A stretch of 64,000 nt of DNA from Nevskiales bacterium (GCA_028698335.1 JAQVDP010000017.1:1-64000); one strand, 5' to 3'; positions 8,944-18,992 are shown, counted from the first letter of the stretch. Numbers and translations are program-made. The notes: generated by a model from the sequence alone, not told the origin.

Positions 8944-9844
8944 CGCGGGTTCGTCCGGTTCCTCCCCGGGTGGCGGTCTGCAGGCCACCGGCCTGCGGCG
9001 CCTGCGCAACCATCATCCGGTGCAGGTGATCGCGGTCACCAGCGGCAAGGGCGGCGTCGGCAAGACCACGACCTCGGTCAACCTGGCCGTGGCGATGGCG
9101 CTCGACGGGCGCCGCGTGATGCTGCTCGACGGCGACCTCGGCCTGGCCAACGTCGATGTCATGCTCGGCCTGCAACCGACCTACAACCTGTCGCACGTGC
9201 TCGAAGGCACCTGCAGTCTCGACGACACCCTGCTCGAAGGGCCGGCCGGGATCATGGTCGTGCCGGCATCGAGCGGCAAGCGCAACATGGCCGAGCTGTC
9301 GGGGGCCGAGCATGCCGGTCTGGTGCGGGCATTCTCCGATCTGCACAGTCCGCTCGACACCCTGATCGTCGATACCGCCGCCGGCATCGCCGACAGCGTG
9401 ATCACCTTCAGCCAGGCTTCGCAGGAAGTGATCGTGGTCGTCACCAACGATCCGCAGTCGCTGACCGACGCCTACGCGCTGATCAAGGTGCTGACCCGCG
9501 ACCATGGCCTCAAGCGTGTCCATGTCCTGACCAACCAGACCCACAGTCCGCACGAAGCCAGGGAAATCTTCGAGAACCTGCGGCGCGTGTCGGAACGCTT
9601 CCTCGACGTCACCCTCAACAACATGGGCACGGTGCCCCACGACGAATGGCTCAAGCGCGCCGTGCGCCGCCAGCGCGCGGTGGTCGAGGCCTATCCCAGC
9701 TCGCCGGCGGCGCAGGCTTACCGGCAGCTGGCCAAGCGCGCCGCCGGATGGGCGCTGCCCGAGGGCGCGCGCGGCAATCTCGAATTCTTCGTCGAACGCC
9801 TGGTCCGTCAGGGCCGGCCGGCGGCAATGGAGGTACCGGCATGA
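8930..9844 (+). CDS. flhG: Flagellar number regulator FlhG (FleN), MinD-like ATPase
   Basis: This MinD/ParA-type ATPase restrains flagellar number by stimulating FlhF GTPase and binding the FleQ-type master regulator. The 304-residue protein has the FlhF-activating N-terminal motif (QATGLRRL, residues about 18-25; family form DQAxGLR). The deviant Walker A SGKGGVGKTT is at residues 38-47, with conserved DGDLGLANVDVMLG and DTAAG. The ATG at 8930 lies inside the flhF end; its stop overlaps fliA (ATGA). Confidence 0.95.
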   Translation: MQASNAGSSGSSPGGGLQATGLRRLRNHHPVQVIAVTSGKGGVGKTTTSVNLAVAMALDGRRVMLLDGDLGLANVDVMLGLQPTYNLSHVLEGTCSLDDTLLEGPAGIMVVPASSGKRNMAELSGAEHAGLVRAFSDLHSPLDTLIVDTAAGIADSVITFSQASQEVIVVVTNDPQSLTDAYALIKVLTRDHGLKRVHVLTNQTHSPHEAREIFENLRRVSERFLDVTLNNMGTVPHDEWLKRAVRRQRAVVEAYPSSPAAQAYRQLAKRAAGWALPEGARGNLEFFVERLVRQGRPAAMEVPA

Positions 9845-10575
9845 CAGGGCAACTCCACGGCAGTCCCGCGGGCATTTCGGAAGACGATCTGGTCCTGCGC
9901 CACGCCGACCTGGTCAAGCGGATCGCCCATCACCTCGCGGCCCGTCTGCCGTCGAGTGTCGAGGTCGACGACCTGATCCAGGCCGGCATCATCGGCCTGA
10001 TCGAGGCCAGCCGCAATTACAGCGGCGATCGCGGCGCTTCGTTCGAAACCTACGCCGGCATCCGCATCCGCGGCGCGATGCTCGACGAGTTGCGGCATAC
10101 CGACTGGGCGCCGCGTTCGGTGCATCGCCGGCTGCGCGAGGTGTCGGAGACGATCCGTCAGATCGAGCAGGAAACCGGTCGCGACGCGCCGGAGCGCGAG
10201 GTCGCCGAGCGCATGGGGATCACCCTCGAGGAATATCGCGCGATCGTCGCCGACGGCGCCCGCTGCCAGGTGCTGAGCCTAGACGCCGGCGGTGAGAGCG
10301 GTGATGAGACCATGGATACCCCGGATCAGGACGCCGGACCGGTCGAGCATCTGCAGCACGACGAGTTCCAGGGCGCGCTGGCCGACGCGATCGACGAGCT
10401 TCCCGAACGCGAACGCATGGTGATGTCGCTGTACTACGACGACGAACTGAATCTGCGCGAGATCGGCGCGGTCCTCGGGGTCAGCGAGAGCCGGGTCTGC
10501 CAGATCCACGGCCAGGCCCTGGTGCGGCTGCGTGCGCGGCTCGAAGAGTGGAAGGAAATGGGTGCGGCGGCGTGA
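9841..10575 (+). CDS. fliA: RNA polymerase sigma factor for flagellar genes, FliA (sigma-28)
   Basis: FliA directs late flagellar and chemotaxis transcription at TAAA-N15-GCCGATAA promoters. The 244-residue protein shows region 2 (LIQAGIIGLIEASRNY, GASFETYAGIRIRGAMLDELR), region 3 and region 4 with a helix-turn-helix (LREIGAVLGVSESRVCQIHGQALVRLR). It overlaps flhG by 4 bases. A matching promoter is seen upstream of the transducer gene at 25111. Confidence 0.97.
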   Translation: MTGQLHGSPAGISEDDLVLRHADLVKRIAHHLAARLPSSVEVDDLIQAGIIGLIEASRNYSGDRGASFETYAGIRIRGAMLDELRHTDWAPRSVHRRLREVSETIRQIEQETGRDAPEREVAERMGITLEEYRAIVADGARCQVLSLDAGGESGDETMDTPDQDAGPVEHLQHDEFQGALADAIDELPERERMVMSLYYDDELNLREIGAVLGVSESRVCQIHGQALVRLRARLEEWKEMGAAA

Positions 10576-10641
10576 GTCCGACGCCGCAGCCGGATTTTGG
10601 TTGAACGCCTAGTTGCGCCGAGGGGCGCTCACGGAGGACTG

Positions 10642-11034
10642 ATGGACAAGAACATGCGGATACTGGTGGTGGACGACTTCTCGACGATGCGACGCATCGT
10701 CAAGAATCTGCTCGCCGATCTGGGATTCACCAACGTGGCGGAGGCCGACGACGGCAATACCGCGTGGCCGATGCTGGAGGCCGGCGGCTTCGATTTCGTC
10801 GTCACCGACTGGAACATGCCCGGCATGACCGGCATCGACCTGCTGCGCAAGATCCGCGCGGACGCCCGCATCGGCAAGACGCCGGTGCTGATGGTGACCG
10901 CAGAGGCGCAGCGCGATCAGATCATCGAGGCGGCCCAGGCCGGCGTCAACGGCTACATCATCAAGCCGTTCACCGCGCAGACGCTGAAGGAGAAGCTCGA
11001 CAAGATCTTCCAGCGCATCGAGGAAACCGCGTGA
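10642..11034 (+). CDS. cheY: Chemotaxis response regulator CheY
   Basis: Phospho-CheY binds FliM to change flagellar rotation. The 130-residue single receiver domain has the acidic pair DD near residue 12, phospho-acceptor Asp56 in [12 protein letters not shown], a conserved Thr in VTAEAQ and Lys108 in IIKPFTA. The ATG at 10642 has a strong GGAGG site 4 bases upstream. The gene overlaps cheZ and is the usual partner of the downstream phosphatase and kinase. Confidence 0.96.
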   Translation: MDKNMRILVVDDFSTMRRIVKNLLADLGFTNVAEADDGNTAWPMLEAGGFDFVVTDWNMPGMTGIDLLRKIRADARIGKTPVLMVTAEAQRDQIIEAAQAGVNGYIIKPFTAQTLKEKLDKIFQRIEETA

Positions 11035-11753
11035 ACGCCACGGCGGCGCACCGCAAGGAGGTCGCCGAGACGCTGCGCGGGCTGATCGCCGCGCTGGAGG
11101 CGGGCGACGACGGCCGCTTCGAAGCCGGTCTCGACGCGTTGCTGCGCGCGCGCGAGGAGGGTCTGTTCGCCAATGTCGCGCGCCTGACCCGCGAGCTGCA
11201 CAAGGCGGTGCTGGAGCTGCGGCTCGACGAGCGTCTCGCGCAGGTCGCCGGCGACGAGATCCCCGATGCGCGCCACCGGCTCGACTACGTGATGCAGGTG
11301 ACCGAGAAGGCCGCCCACCGCACGCTCGATCTGGTCGACCAGGCGCGCACCGTCACTGTCGGCATGCAGGCCGCGGTCGAGCGCCTCGACGAGGCCGGCG
11401 CGCTGCTGCGCGAGGCCGACCATGCCTCGGTCGCGGTGATGCTGGGCGAGGTCCGCGAGACCCTCTCCGACCAGTCCGGGCATCTGCGCAGCACGCTGTC
11501 GGAGCTGGCGCAGGCTCAGGAATACCAGGACATCGCGGGGCAGATCATCAAGCGGGTGATCACGCTCGTCCGGAATGTTGAGACCGCTCTTCTGGAATTG
11601 CTGCGTGCCAGCGGTGCCGGGCTTCAGCAGCGCAGCGAGCGGCCGATACAGGCGCTGAACGGCGAGCTGCCCGGTCCGGCGGTGCCCGGGAACGGCCCGG
11701 CGGCCGCCAGCCAGGAAGACGCGGACGATCTGCTCGCCAGTCTTGGATTCTGA
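11031..11753 (+). CDS. cheZ: CheY-phosphate phosphatase CheZ
   Basis: CheZ dephosphorylates CheY. The 240-residue protein is mostly helical, with the catalytic-region helix containing [14 protein letters not shown] (the conserved D and Q active residues are present). It ends in the C-terminal CheY-docking peptide [11 protein letters not shown]. The start is GTG at 11031, overlapping the cheY stop (GTGA); no ATG is suitably placed. Confidence 0.93.
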   Translation: MNATAAHRKEVAETLRGLIAALEAGDDGRFEAGLDALLRAREEGLFANVARLTRELHKAVLELRLDERLAQVAGDEIPDARHRLDYVMQVTEKAAHRTLDLVDQARTVTVGMQAAVERLDEAGALLREADHASVAVMLGEVRETLSDQSGHLRSTLSELAQAQEYQDIAGQIIKRVITLVRNVETALLELLRASGAGLQQRSERPIQALNGELPGPAVPGNGPAAASQEDADDLLASLGF

Positions 11754-11770
11754 ATAACGACCTTGAGCCC

Positions 11771-13813
11771 ATGAGCTTCGAAGACGACGACATCCGTGCC
11801 GATTTCCTCACCGAGGCCGGTGAGCTGGTCCAGAATCTGGGCGAGCAGCTGGTCGCGCTCGAGGCACGTCCGGACGATCGCGCGTTGCTCAACGACATCT
11901 TCCGGGCGTTCCACACGGTCAAGGGTGGCGCGGGTTTTCTCGAGCTGACCCCGCTGGTCGAGCTGTGTCATGCCGCCGAGGACGTGTTCAACGTCCTGCG
12001 CTCGGGACAGGCCGCGGTCAATGCCGAACTGATGGACGCGGTCCTGCAGGCCGTCGACTGGGTGCAGGCGATGATGGGCGCGGTCGCCCGGAATCTGGCG
12101 CCCGAGCCGGCGCCGGCGGAATTGATCGAAACGCTGCGGCGCCATGCGCGCGGCGAGGTGGCGCCGGCGCCGCAGCAGGCGGCGGACGTGGTGCCGCCGC
12201 AGCCGGCGACGCCGGAGGTGCCGGAGCCTGCGGTGGCGCCGGCCAAACCCAGGCGCAAGACCGGCGGGCGCAAGCGCGCCAGCGGCAAGTCGACATCGCC
12301 CGAGGCGACCGCCACGGCCGTGGACGACAACAGCATCAGCGAGGACGAATTCGAGGCCCTGCTGGACGAGCTGCACGGCAGGGGCAAGGCCCCGAAGGCG
12401 GCGGCCACGCCGGGTCCCGCGGCCGCCTCCGACGACAGCATCAGCGAGGACGAGTTCGAGGCCCTGCTGGATGAGCTGCACGGCAAGGGCAAGGCGCCCA
12501 CCGCCATCGAAGCTGCGGCCACGCCGGAGCCGACCCCGGCGCCGGCCGCCGCGGCCGCGCCCACACCGGCGCCCAGGCCGGTGCCACGTCCGGCGCCGCC
12601 CGCCACGCCTGCGCCCGCCGTGGAGACGTCGGTGCGCGTCGACACCGTCCGCCTCGACAAGATGATGAATCTGGTCGGCGAGCTGGTGCTGGTGCGCAAT
12701 CGCCTCAAGGATCTGCGCTCGCGCAACGCCACCGTCGAGCAGATGGCGCGAGCGGTCGGCGAACTGGACTTCATCACCCGTGGCCTGCAGAACGCGGTGA
12801 TGCAGATCCGCATGCAGCCGATCCGCAAGGTGTTCTCGCGCTTCCCGAAGATCGCGCGCGACGTCGCGCGCGGCCTGGGCAAGCAGGTCGAGGTCGAGCT
12901 GCAGGGCGAGGACACGGATCTGGACAAGAATCTGGTCGAGGCGCTGGCCGATCCGCTGGTGCACATGGTGCGCAACAGCGTCGATCACGGCATCGAGATG
13001 CCCGACGAGCGCGTGCGCCGCGGCAAGCCGCCGGCCGGCAAGCTGCAGCTGATCGCGCGCCAGGAAGGTGACCATATCCTGATCACGGTCCGCGACGACG
13101 GCGCCGGAATGGACGCCGACCGGATCCGTGCCAAGGCGGTGGAGAAAGGGCTGATCGGCACCGACGAGGCCGACGCGATGACGCCGGACGAGTGCCTGCA
13201 GCTGGTGTTCCTGCCGGGCTTCTCGACCAAGGAGCAGGTGTCCGATCTGTCCGGGCGCGGCGTCGGCATGGACGTGGTGATGTCGCGGATCAAGGCGCTC
13301 AACGGCCAGGTGCGGATCGAGTCGCGCATCGGCCTGGGCTCGTCGATCCATATCCGCGTGCCGTTGACCCTGGCTATCCTGTCGGCGCTGATGATCGAGG
13401 CGGATGGCCGCCAGTTCGCCCTGCCGCTGGCGCCGGTGCTCGATATCTTCGAACTCGATCCGGACCGGATCACCCAGCTCGACCGCTGGGACGTGGTGAT
13501 GACCCGGCGCGACAACCTGCGGCTGGTCTATCTGGATCCGTGGCTGTCGGGCGAGGAGCGCGGCGAGCTGCGCCACGTCGTCGTCACCCAGGTTGGCGAC
13601 GAGCGCTACGGTTTCGTGGTCAGCAAGGTGTTCGGTCGCGAGGAAATCGTGATCAAGCCGCTCGGCAGCGCGCTGCGCGGTCTCGCCGGAGTCGGCGCGG
13701 CCACGGTGCTGCCGGATGGCCGGGTCGCGCTGATCCTGGATTTCGCGGGGCTGGTCGAGGCCTATCGCAAGACGCTGCTGCGCGGCGCGCCGGTGGAGCC
13801 CGTCGATGGATAA
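11771..13813 (+). CDS. cheA: Chemotaxis histidine kinase CheA (flagellar operon copy)
   Basis: CheA autophosphorylates on receptor signal and passes phosphate to CheY and CheB. The 680-residue protein has an N-terminal HPt domain (FHTVKGGAGF, phospho-His near residue 46). A long Ala/Pro-rich linker follows, then the P3 dimerisation helices, the HATPase P4 domain ([24 protein letters not shown]) and a CheW-like P5 domain. The linker carries two copies of a short SISEDEFEALLDELHG motif (residues about 188-208 and 223-243) in place of a typical P2 domain. It overlaps motC by 8 bases. Confidence 0.96.
   Translation: MSFEDDDIRADFLTEAGELVQNLGEQLVALEARPDDRALLNDIFRAFHTVKGGAGFLELTPLVELCHAAEDVFNVLRSGQAAVNAELMDAVLQAVDWVQAMMGAVARNLAPEPAPAELIETLRRHARGEVAPAPQQAADVVPPQPATPEVPEPAVAPAKPRRKTGGRKRASGKSTSPEATATAVDDNSISEDEFEALLDELHGRGKAPKAAATPGPAAASDDSISEDEFEALLDELHGKGKAPTAIEAAATPEPTPAPAAAAAPTPAPRPVPRPAPPATPAPAVETSVRVDTVRLDKMMNLVGELVLVRNRLKDLRSRNATVEQMARAVGELDFITRGLQNAVMQIRMQPIRKVFSRFPKIARDVARGLGKQVEVELQGEDTDLDKNLVEALADPLVHMVRNSVDHGIEMPDERVRRGKPPAGKLQLIARQEGDHILITVRDDGAGMDADRIRAKAVEKGLIGTDEADAMTPDECLQLVFLPGFSTKEQVSDLSGRGVGMDVVMSRIKALNGQVRIESRIGLGSSIHIRVPLTLAILSALMIEADGRQFALPLAPVLDIFELDPDRITQLDRWDVVMTRRDNLRLVYLDPWLSGEERGELRHVVVTQVGDERYGFVVSKVFGREEIVIKPLGSALRGLAGVGAATVLPDGRVALILDFAGLVEAYRKTLLRGAPVEPVDG
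12332..12499 (+). repeat. Direct repeat in the cheA linker
   Basis: Two near-identical 63-base units at 12332-12394 and 12437-12499 begin 105 bases (35 codons) apart and encode SISEDEFEALLDELHG-(R/K)-GKAP. The unit is acidic, then amphipathic, resembling the short peptide motifs in the CheA linker of pseudomonads. A role in docking CheY or scaffold proteins is inference. Confidence 0.8.
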
Positions 13814-14546
13814 GCTCTCGGTCATCGGGGTGGTGCTGGCGCTGTTCGCGATCGTCGGCGGCAGCATCCTCAAGGGTGCCGGCGTCGGCGGTCTGGTCAA
13901 TCCCGCGGCGTTCGTGATCGTGCTGGTCGGGACCCTCGCGGCGATCATGCTGCACACGCCGATGGCGACCTTCCGGCACGCGCTGAAGATCCTGCGCTGG
14001 GCATTCAAGCCGCCGCAGCACGATCCCGAGCAGCTGATTTCGCGGGTCGTCGAGTGGAGCGGCATCGCGCGCAAGCAGGGTCTGCTGGCGCTGGAAGGCA
14101 CGGTCGAGTCCGAGCCCGACCCGTTCGTGAGGAAGGGCCTGCAGATGCTGGTCGACGGCGCCGAGCCGGAGGCGATCCGCAGCATCCTCGAGGTGGAACT
14201 GCAGACCCACGAGCACTTCGACCAGCAGGGCGCGAAGGTGTTCGAGGGCATGGGCATCTACGCGCCGACGCTGGGCATCATCGGCGCCGTGCTCGGACTG
14301 ATGGCGGTGATGAAGAACCTGGCCGATCCGAGCAAGCTCGGGCACGGCATCGCCGCCGCGTTCACCGCGACCATCTACGGCATCGCCTCGGCCAACCTGT
14401 TCTTCCTGCCGATTGCCAACAAGCTCAAGGCCGCGATCGCGGATCAGACCCGGGTTCGCGAGATGACCATCGAAGGTCTGATCTCGATCTCGCAGGGTGA
14501 GAACCCGCGCAACATCGAGTCCAAGCTCAAGGGCTACCTGCACTGA
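13806..14546 (+). CDS. motC: Flagellar motor stator protein MotC (MotA family)
   Basis: This is the MotA/PomA-type stator subunit forming the ion channel with its MotB-type partner. The 246-residue protein has four predicted transmembrane helices (about 5-22, 31-50, 150-170, 182-202), a cytoplasmic loop and the conserved GAVLGLMAVM and HGIAAAFTATIYGIASANL segments. The sequence and place next to motD suit MotC of pseudomonads. It overlaps cheA by 8 bases. Confidence 0.93.
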   Translation: MDKLSVIGVVLALFAIVGGSILKGAGVGGLVNPAAFVIVLVGTLAAIMLHTPMATFRHALKILRWAFKPPQHDPEQLISRVVEWSGIARKQGLLALEGTVESEPDPFVRKGLQMLVDGAEPEAIRSILEVELQTHEHFDQQGAKVFEGMGIYAPTLGIIGAVLGLMAVMKNLADPSKLGHGIAAAFTATIYGIASANLFFLPIANKLKAAIADQTRVREMTIEGLISISQGENPRNIESKLKGYLH

Positions 14547-14553
14547 GGCGGCG

Positions 14554-15498
14554 ATGGCGCGCAAGCATAAACACGAGGAGCACGCCAACCACGAGGCCTG
14601 GGCGATTCCGTATGGCGATCTGATCACGCTGCTGCTCGCGTTCTTCGTCGTGATGTATGCCGTCTCGTCGGTCAACGAGGGCAAGTACCGGGTGCTGGCC
14701 GACTCGCTGTCGTCCGCGCTGGGCGGGCCGCCGCGCACGCTCAAGCCGATCCAGGTCGGCAACCGCCCCGAAAAGGGCACCCAGACCGAATCGCTGTTCA
14801 ACACGGTGACGCTGCGCGGCTTCGAGCAGGAGCGCAGCGGTCTGGTGGCCGACGCGCCCGGCGCCCGCATGGGTGGCGAGGAGCTCGAGCCCGGACGCGA
14901 GGACAACAAGGGCGAGACCGCCGGTGCGCGCCAACTGCGCCAGGTCGCCGCGGAGGTGCAGGCGGCGATGAAGGATCTGATCGACCGCAAGCTGGTGATG
15001 GTGCGTCGCACCGAGCAGAGCCTGGAGATCGAGATCAACACCGACATCCTGTTCGCCAGCGGCGTCGCCGGGGTCTCCGAGCGCGCCCGCCCGGTGCTGA
15101 CGCAACTGGCCGGGATCATGCAGCCCTTCGACAGCAAGCTGCGCATCGAGGGGCATACCGACAACCAGCCGATCTCCACGGTCGCGTACCCGTCGAACTG
15201 GGAGCTGTCCGCGGCCCGTGCCGCCAGCGTCGTGCACCTGTTCGCCCAGCAGGGCGTCGATGCCGGCCGGATGACGGTGGTCGGCATGGGCGAGTACCAC
15301 CCGGTCGCCAGCAACGATACCGCCGAAGGCCGCAACCGCAACCGTCGCGTCGTCGTTGTCGTCGTCGCCGACGAAAACAGCCGCCAGCTCGCCGGCGCGG
15401 ACGTGACCGCGGCTGCGCCGGCGCCGCATCCACCGACGGGCTCCGTCGAGGTGCCTGCCGGAACACTCGATCAACTGCAAGGAGGGGCCGCGCCGTGA
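14554..15498 (+). CDS. motD: Flagellar motor stator protein MotD (MotB family)
   Basis: This peptidoglycan-anchoring stator subunit has 314 residues. It has a basic, His-rich N-terminus, then a single transmembrane helix with the ion-binding Asp (PYGDLITLLLAFFVVMY, Asp near residue 22). A periplasmic plug/linker leads to a C-terminal OmpA-like domain (IEGHTDNQPIS, NWELSAARA, NRNRRVVVVV). The start at 14554 follows the motC stop by 7 bases. The stop overlaps the next gene by 4 bases. Confidence 0.94.
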   Translation: MARKHKHEEHANHEAWAIPYGDLITLLLAFFVVMYAVSSVNEGKYRVLADSLSSALGGPPRTLKPIQVGNRPEKGTQTESLFNTVTLRGFEQERSGLVADAPGARMGGEELEPGREDNKGETAGARQLRQVAAEVQAAMKDLIDRKLVMVRRTEQSLEIEINTDILFASGVAGVSERARPVLTQLAGIMQPFDSKLRIEGHTDNQPISTVAYPSNWELSAARAASVVHLFAQQGVDAGRMTVVGMGEYHPVASNDTAEGRNRNRRVVVVVVADENSRQLAGADVTAAAPAPHPPTGSVEVPAGTLDQLQGGAAP

Positions 15499-15962
15499 CC
15501 GCCGTTGCCACACGTCGCAAGGACGACACCATTTCCCGCTGGGTGTGTTTCGAGACCGCGGGGCAGCACTACGGCCTGCCGATCCTGAGCGTGCAGGAAG
15601 TCCTGCGCGATGCCGAGATCGAGCCGGTGCCCGGGACCAGCGAGCAGGTGCTGGGCGTGATCAACCTGCGCGGCAATGTGGTCACCGTGCTCGATCTGCG
15701 TCGTCGCCTGAGTCTGGAGCCGGTGCCGCGCGGCCCCGAGTCGCGCATCGTCATCGTCGACCACGACGGCGAGAGCTACGGGCTGATGGTCGACCGCGTC
15801 GCCGACGTGCGCAAGGTCATCGACCTGGCGGTGAAGGCCGCCCCGTCGGTGGGGCCGGCGCCGGGTCAGTCCGGAGTCTCCGGCGTCTATGTCCGCGACG
15901 GCGATTTGTTGACGCTGCTCGATCCGGCGGCGCTGATCGACAACGCGCGCTTCCTGCCGTGA
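15495..15962 (+). CDS. cheW: CheW-type chemotaxis coupling protein
   Basis: CheW couples receptors to CheA in the signalling array. The 155-residue protein is a single CheW domain with typical GVINLRGNVVTVLDLRRRL and MVDRVADVRKVIDL segments. Translation starts at GTG 15495, which has AAGGAGG 9 bases upstream and overlaps the motD stop. As last gene of the flagellar-operon chemotaxis set it probably pairs with the CheA at 11771. Confidence 0.92.
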   Translation: MTAVATRRKDDTISRWVCFETAGQHYGLPILSVQEVLRDAEIEPVPGTSEQVLGVINLRGNVVTVLDLRRRLSLEPVPRGPESRIVIVDHDGESYGLMVDRVADVRKVIDLAVKAAPSVGPAPGQSGVSGVYVRDGDLLTLLDPAALIDNARFLP

Positions 15963-16163
15963 CGACGGATTGCCGTCGGGCGGTTGCGCAAAGGTGCCGC
16001 TTGACGGGTCGGGTGGGGCGCTCGTCGGGGGTCGCCTCAGGCTGGAGTGGCCGGGCCCGCTGACGGGGGTGGCGGGAACGGAAGTTGCTCGAAGCCGATC
16101 GAGCCGGGATGAATTCCGAACGCGGATTCCGGCACCTGTTTGAATCGCGATTGAGGAGTCGAG

Positions 16164-16487
16164 ATGTCCAAATCACCGAAGACAGCGACGAAGCCGGCGC
16201 CGCGCCGCGGCGTGCTGAAGCTGCCGGCCGATCTGGGCGTCGAGCACGCGCGCGACTTCCAGGAGAAGCTGGCGGGCCGGGTCGAAGACGCACGCACGAT
16301 CGTGCTCGACGCGCGGGAAGTGTCCCGTATCCACACCGCAGCCATCCAGCTGCTCTGCATCTTCTGCCAGGACCGGCGGAATGCGGGGCGGCAGACGCAG
16401 TGGCGTCAACCTTCCGACACCCTGCGCAGCGCGGCGTCGCTGCTGGGTGTCTCCACACTCCTTGAGCTTGCCCGGGAGGGCGCATGA
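16164..16487 (+). CDS. STAS-domain protein
   Basis: The 107-residue product has a basic N-terminal tail and a STAS (anti-sigma-factor antagonist-like) domain, visible as VKLPADLGVEHARDF-like and IVLDAREVSRIHTAAIQLL segments. STAS proteins of this kind are common at the head of proteobacterial che clusters and in MlaB. The usual Ser/Thr switch position appears as Thr in HTAAIQLL. GAGG precedes the ATG. It overlaps the next response regulator by 4 bases, so it is part of this chemotaxis unit. Its exact function is unknown. Confidence 0.8.
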   Translation: MSKSPKTATKPAPRRGVLKLPADLGVEHARDFQEKLAGRVEDARTIVLDAREVSRIHTAAIQLLCIFCQDRRNAGRQTQWRQPSDTLRSAASLLGVSTLLELAREGA

Positions 16488-16846
16488 GCAGAATCCTTGC
16501 CGTAGACGACTCGGCGTCGATGCGCCAGATGGTCGCATTCACCCTCAAATCCGCCGGCTATGACGTGGCCGAGGCGCCGGACGGTGCCGAGGCGCTGGAG
16601 ATGGCGAAGAAGGAGAAATTCAATCTCGTCCTGTGCGACGTGAACATGCCGAACATGGACGGGATCTCCCTGGTCAAGGCGTTGCGCCAGCTGCCGGACT
16701 ACAAGTTCACGCCGCTGCTGATGCTGACGACCGAGGCCGGTCCGGAAAAGAAGCAGGAAGGCAAGCAGGCCGGTGCGACCGGCTGGCTGGTCAAGCCCTT
16801 CAATCCCGAACAGCTGGTGACGACGATCCAGCGCGTCCTGAGCTGA
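16484..16846 (+). CDS. CheY-like response regulator of the second chemotaxis cluster
   Basis: This single receiver domain of 120 residues has DD near residue 8, phospho-acceptor Asp in LCDVNMPNMDG (about residue 52), Thr in LTTEAG and Lys in LVKPFNPEQ. No output domain is present. It lies between the STAS gene and the second cheA, so it is the likely phosphorylation target of that kinase. It is a PilH/CheY-like paralogue of the CheY at 10642. Confidence 0.93.
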   Translation: MSRILAVDDSASMRQMVAFTLKSAGYDVAEAPDGAEALEMAKKEKFNLVLCDVNMPNMDGISLVKALRQLPDYKFTPLLMLTTEAGPEKKQEGKQAGATGWLVKPFNPEQLVTTIQRVLS

Positions 16847-16859
16847 CCGCGCCGCCGTC

Positions 16860-18974
16860 ATGCCTCCGATCGACATCACCCGGTTTCACCAGACCTTCTT
16901 CGACGAGAGCTTCGAGGGGCTCGACGTGATGGAGTCCGGGTTGCTGCGCCTGGACCCCGACGCACCCGACGACGAGACGATCAACGCGATCTTCCGCGCC
17001 GCGCATTCGATCAAGGGCGGTGCCGGCACCTTCGGGTTTGCGACGGTTGCGGAGTTCACGCATCTGCTCGAGACCCTGCTCGACCAGATGCGTTCCGGCA
17101 ATCGTCCGGTGACATGCAAGGACGTCGACGTGCTGCTGCGCTCGGTCGACGTGCTGCGTAGCCTGCTGACGGCCGCACGCGACGGCAGCGAGGCGGATAC
17201 GGCCACCGCGCAGATGGTCAGTGAGGAACTCGGCGCGCTTCTCGCCGCTCCCGCGGCGACTGTCGAGGCACCCGCGCCGGCTCAGGCGGATGCGCCCGTG
17301 GCGGCGGCCCCGCGGGGCTGGCGGATCGAATTCATCCCGAAGCCGGAGCTGTTCGCCAGCGGCAACGACCCGCTGCGGATCATCCGCGAGCTGACGCTGC
17401 TCGGCCGCGCCGAAGTCATCTGCGATACCGACGCCCTGCCGATGCTGACCGAGGCGATGCCGGAGGCCTGCTACCTGAGCTGGCGGATCGACCTGCATGC
17501 CGATTGCGGTCGGGACGCCATCGCCGACGTCTTCGCCTGGGTCGAGGACGAATGCGATCTGAGCATCGAGCCGCTGGATGGCGACGTTGCGGAACCGACG
17601 GTCGATGCGGCTGCGGTGACCGGGACCGCGTCCGACGGCGGCGAGCAGGCGCCGGGCGCGGATGTCGACACTCCATCCACGCCGCCGGCTCAGGACCCGC
17701 CTGCCGCCGCAAGCGGCAAGCCCGAGCTGACCGTGATCAAGGGCGGTCGCCCGGCGGTGGCCGCGAGCCGCCCCGCGACGAGTGCCGAGCGCAGCGGCGA
17801 GGGCGGATCGATTCGGGTCTCGACCGAGAAAATCGACGCGTTGATCAATCTGGTCGGCGAGCTGGTGATCACCCAGGCGATGCTGCAGCAGACGGCGCAG
17901 CATCTCGATCCGGTCACCCACGAAGAACTGTTCAACGGTCTCAACCAGCTCAACCGCAATACCCGCGTGCTGCAGGAGGCGGTGATGTCGACGCGCATGC
18001 TGCCGGTCGAGTTCGTGTTCAGCCGCTTCCCGCGCGTGGTGCGGGATCTGGCCTCGAAACTCGGCAAGCAGGTGCAGCTGCAGACCGTCGGCGAGAAGAC
18101 CGAACTGGACAAGAGCGTGATCGAGCGCATCGCCGATCCGCTGACGCACCTGGTCCGCAACTCGCTGGACCACGGCATCGAGTCGCCGGAGCGGCGTACC
18201 GCGGCCGGCAAGCCGGCGACCGGCACGATCCGTCTGTCGGCGTCGCATCAGGGCGGGCACATCGTCATCGAGGTGTCCGACGACGGCGCCGGACTCGACC
18301 GCGAGCGCATTCTGTCCAAGGCGCGCGAGCGCGGAATCGCGACCAGCGACGGCATGGCCGACGAGGACGTCTGGCAGCTCATCTTCGAGCCGGGATTCTC
18401 GACAGCCGAACAGATCACCGACGTGTCCGGCCGTGGCGTCGGCATGGACGTGGTCAAGCGCAACATCGAAGCGCTCAGCGGCAGCATCGAGATCAGCTCC
18501 GAATCCGGACGCGGCTCGCGCATCCTGATCCGTCTGCCGCTGACCCTGGCGATCCTCGACGGCATGTCGGTCCGCATCGGCGGCGAGATCTTCATCGTGC
18601 CGCTGAACAACGTCATCGAGTCGCTGCAGCCACAGGCCGAGCAGCTCAAGTCGCTGGTCAACCAGGCGCAGGTGATTCGCCTGCGCGCCGAGTACGTGCC
18701 GCTGGTCAGGCTGCAGGAGCTGTTCGGCGTGCACGACGCGGTGCGCGATCCGCAGCAGGGGATCGTGGTGGTACTCGAGTCCGGCGGGCGCAAGATCGCC
18801 GCGCTGGTCGACGAGCTGGTCGGCCAGCAGCAGGTGGTCATCAAATCGCTGGAAAGTAATTACCGCAGGGTTCCCTGCGTCTCGGGCGCCACGATCCTCG
18901 GCAACGGCCAGGTCGCGCTGATCATCGACGCCGCCGAAATCGTCCGGCAGGGCGCACGCGCCAACGCGGCGTAA
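16860..18974 (+). CDS. cheA: Chemotaxis histidine kinase CheA (second cluster)
   Basis: This second CheA has 704 residues. Its HPt domain has [11 protein letters not shown] (phospho-His near residue 48). A regulatory/P2-like region (about 155-240) begins [20 protein letters not shown], which resembles the CheY-binding P2 domain of enteric CheA. It then has P3, HATPase ([24 protein letters not shown]) and CheW-like domains. Unlike the CheA at 11771 it has no repeated acidic linker motif. It is followed by cheW and a transducer, making a self-contained signalling set. Confidence 0.95.
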   Translation: MPPIDITRFHQTFFDESFEGLDVMESGLLRLDPDAPDDETINAIFRAAHSIKGGAGTFGFATVAEFTHLLETLLDQMRSGNRPVTCKDVDVLLRSVDVLRSLLTAARDGSEADTATAQMVSEELGALLAAPAATVEAPAPAQADAPVAAAPRGWRIEFIPKPELFASGNDPLRIIRELTLLGRAEVICDTDALPMLTEAMPEACYLSWRIDLHADCGRDAIADVFAWVEDECDLSIEPLDGDVAEPTVDAAAVTGTASDGGEQAPGADVDTPSTPPAQDPPAAASGKPELTVIKGGRPAVAASRPATSAERSGEGGSIRVSTEKIDALINLVGELVITQAMLQQTAQHLDPVTHEELFNGLNQLNRNTRVLQEAVMSTRMLPVEFVFSRFPRVVRDLASKLGKQVQLQTVGEKTELDKSVIERIADPLTHLVRNSLDHGIESPERRTAAGKPATGTIRLSASHQGGHIVIEVSDDGAGLDRERILSKARERGIATSDGMADEDVWQLIFEPGFSTAEQITDVSGRGVGMDVVKRNIEALSGSIEISSESGRGSRILIRLPLTLAILDGMSVRIGGEIFIVPLNNVIESLQPQAEQLKSLVNQAQVIRLRAEYVPLVRLQELFGVHDAVRDPQQGIVVVLESGGRKIAALVDELVGQQQVVIKSLESNYRRVPCVSGATILGNGQVALIIDAAEIVRQGARANAA

Positions 18975-18992
18975 GGCAACAAGGAATTCGAA

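Noticed and set aside
11624-14257. Very long open frame on the minus strand opposite cheA and motC
   Set aside because: It is antisense to clearly recognised genes with textbook domains; its translation is low-complexity (Arg, His, Asp, Gln) and matches nothing, a usual artefact of high-GC DNA.
16070-16110. Possible sigma-54 promoter before the STAS gene
   Set aside because: The GG and GC elements are 14 bases apart instead of 10.
15963-16163. Gap between the two chemotaxis clusters as a hidden gene
   Set aside because: About 200 bases without a credible frame, promoter or RNA structure on either strand.
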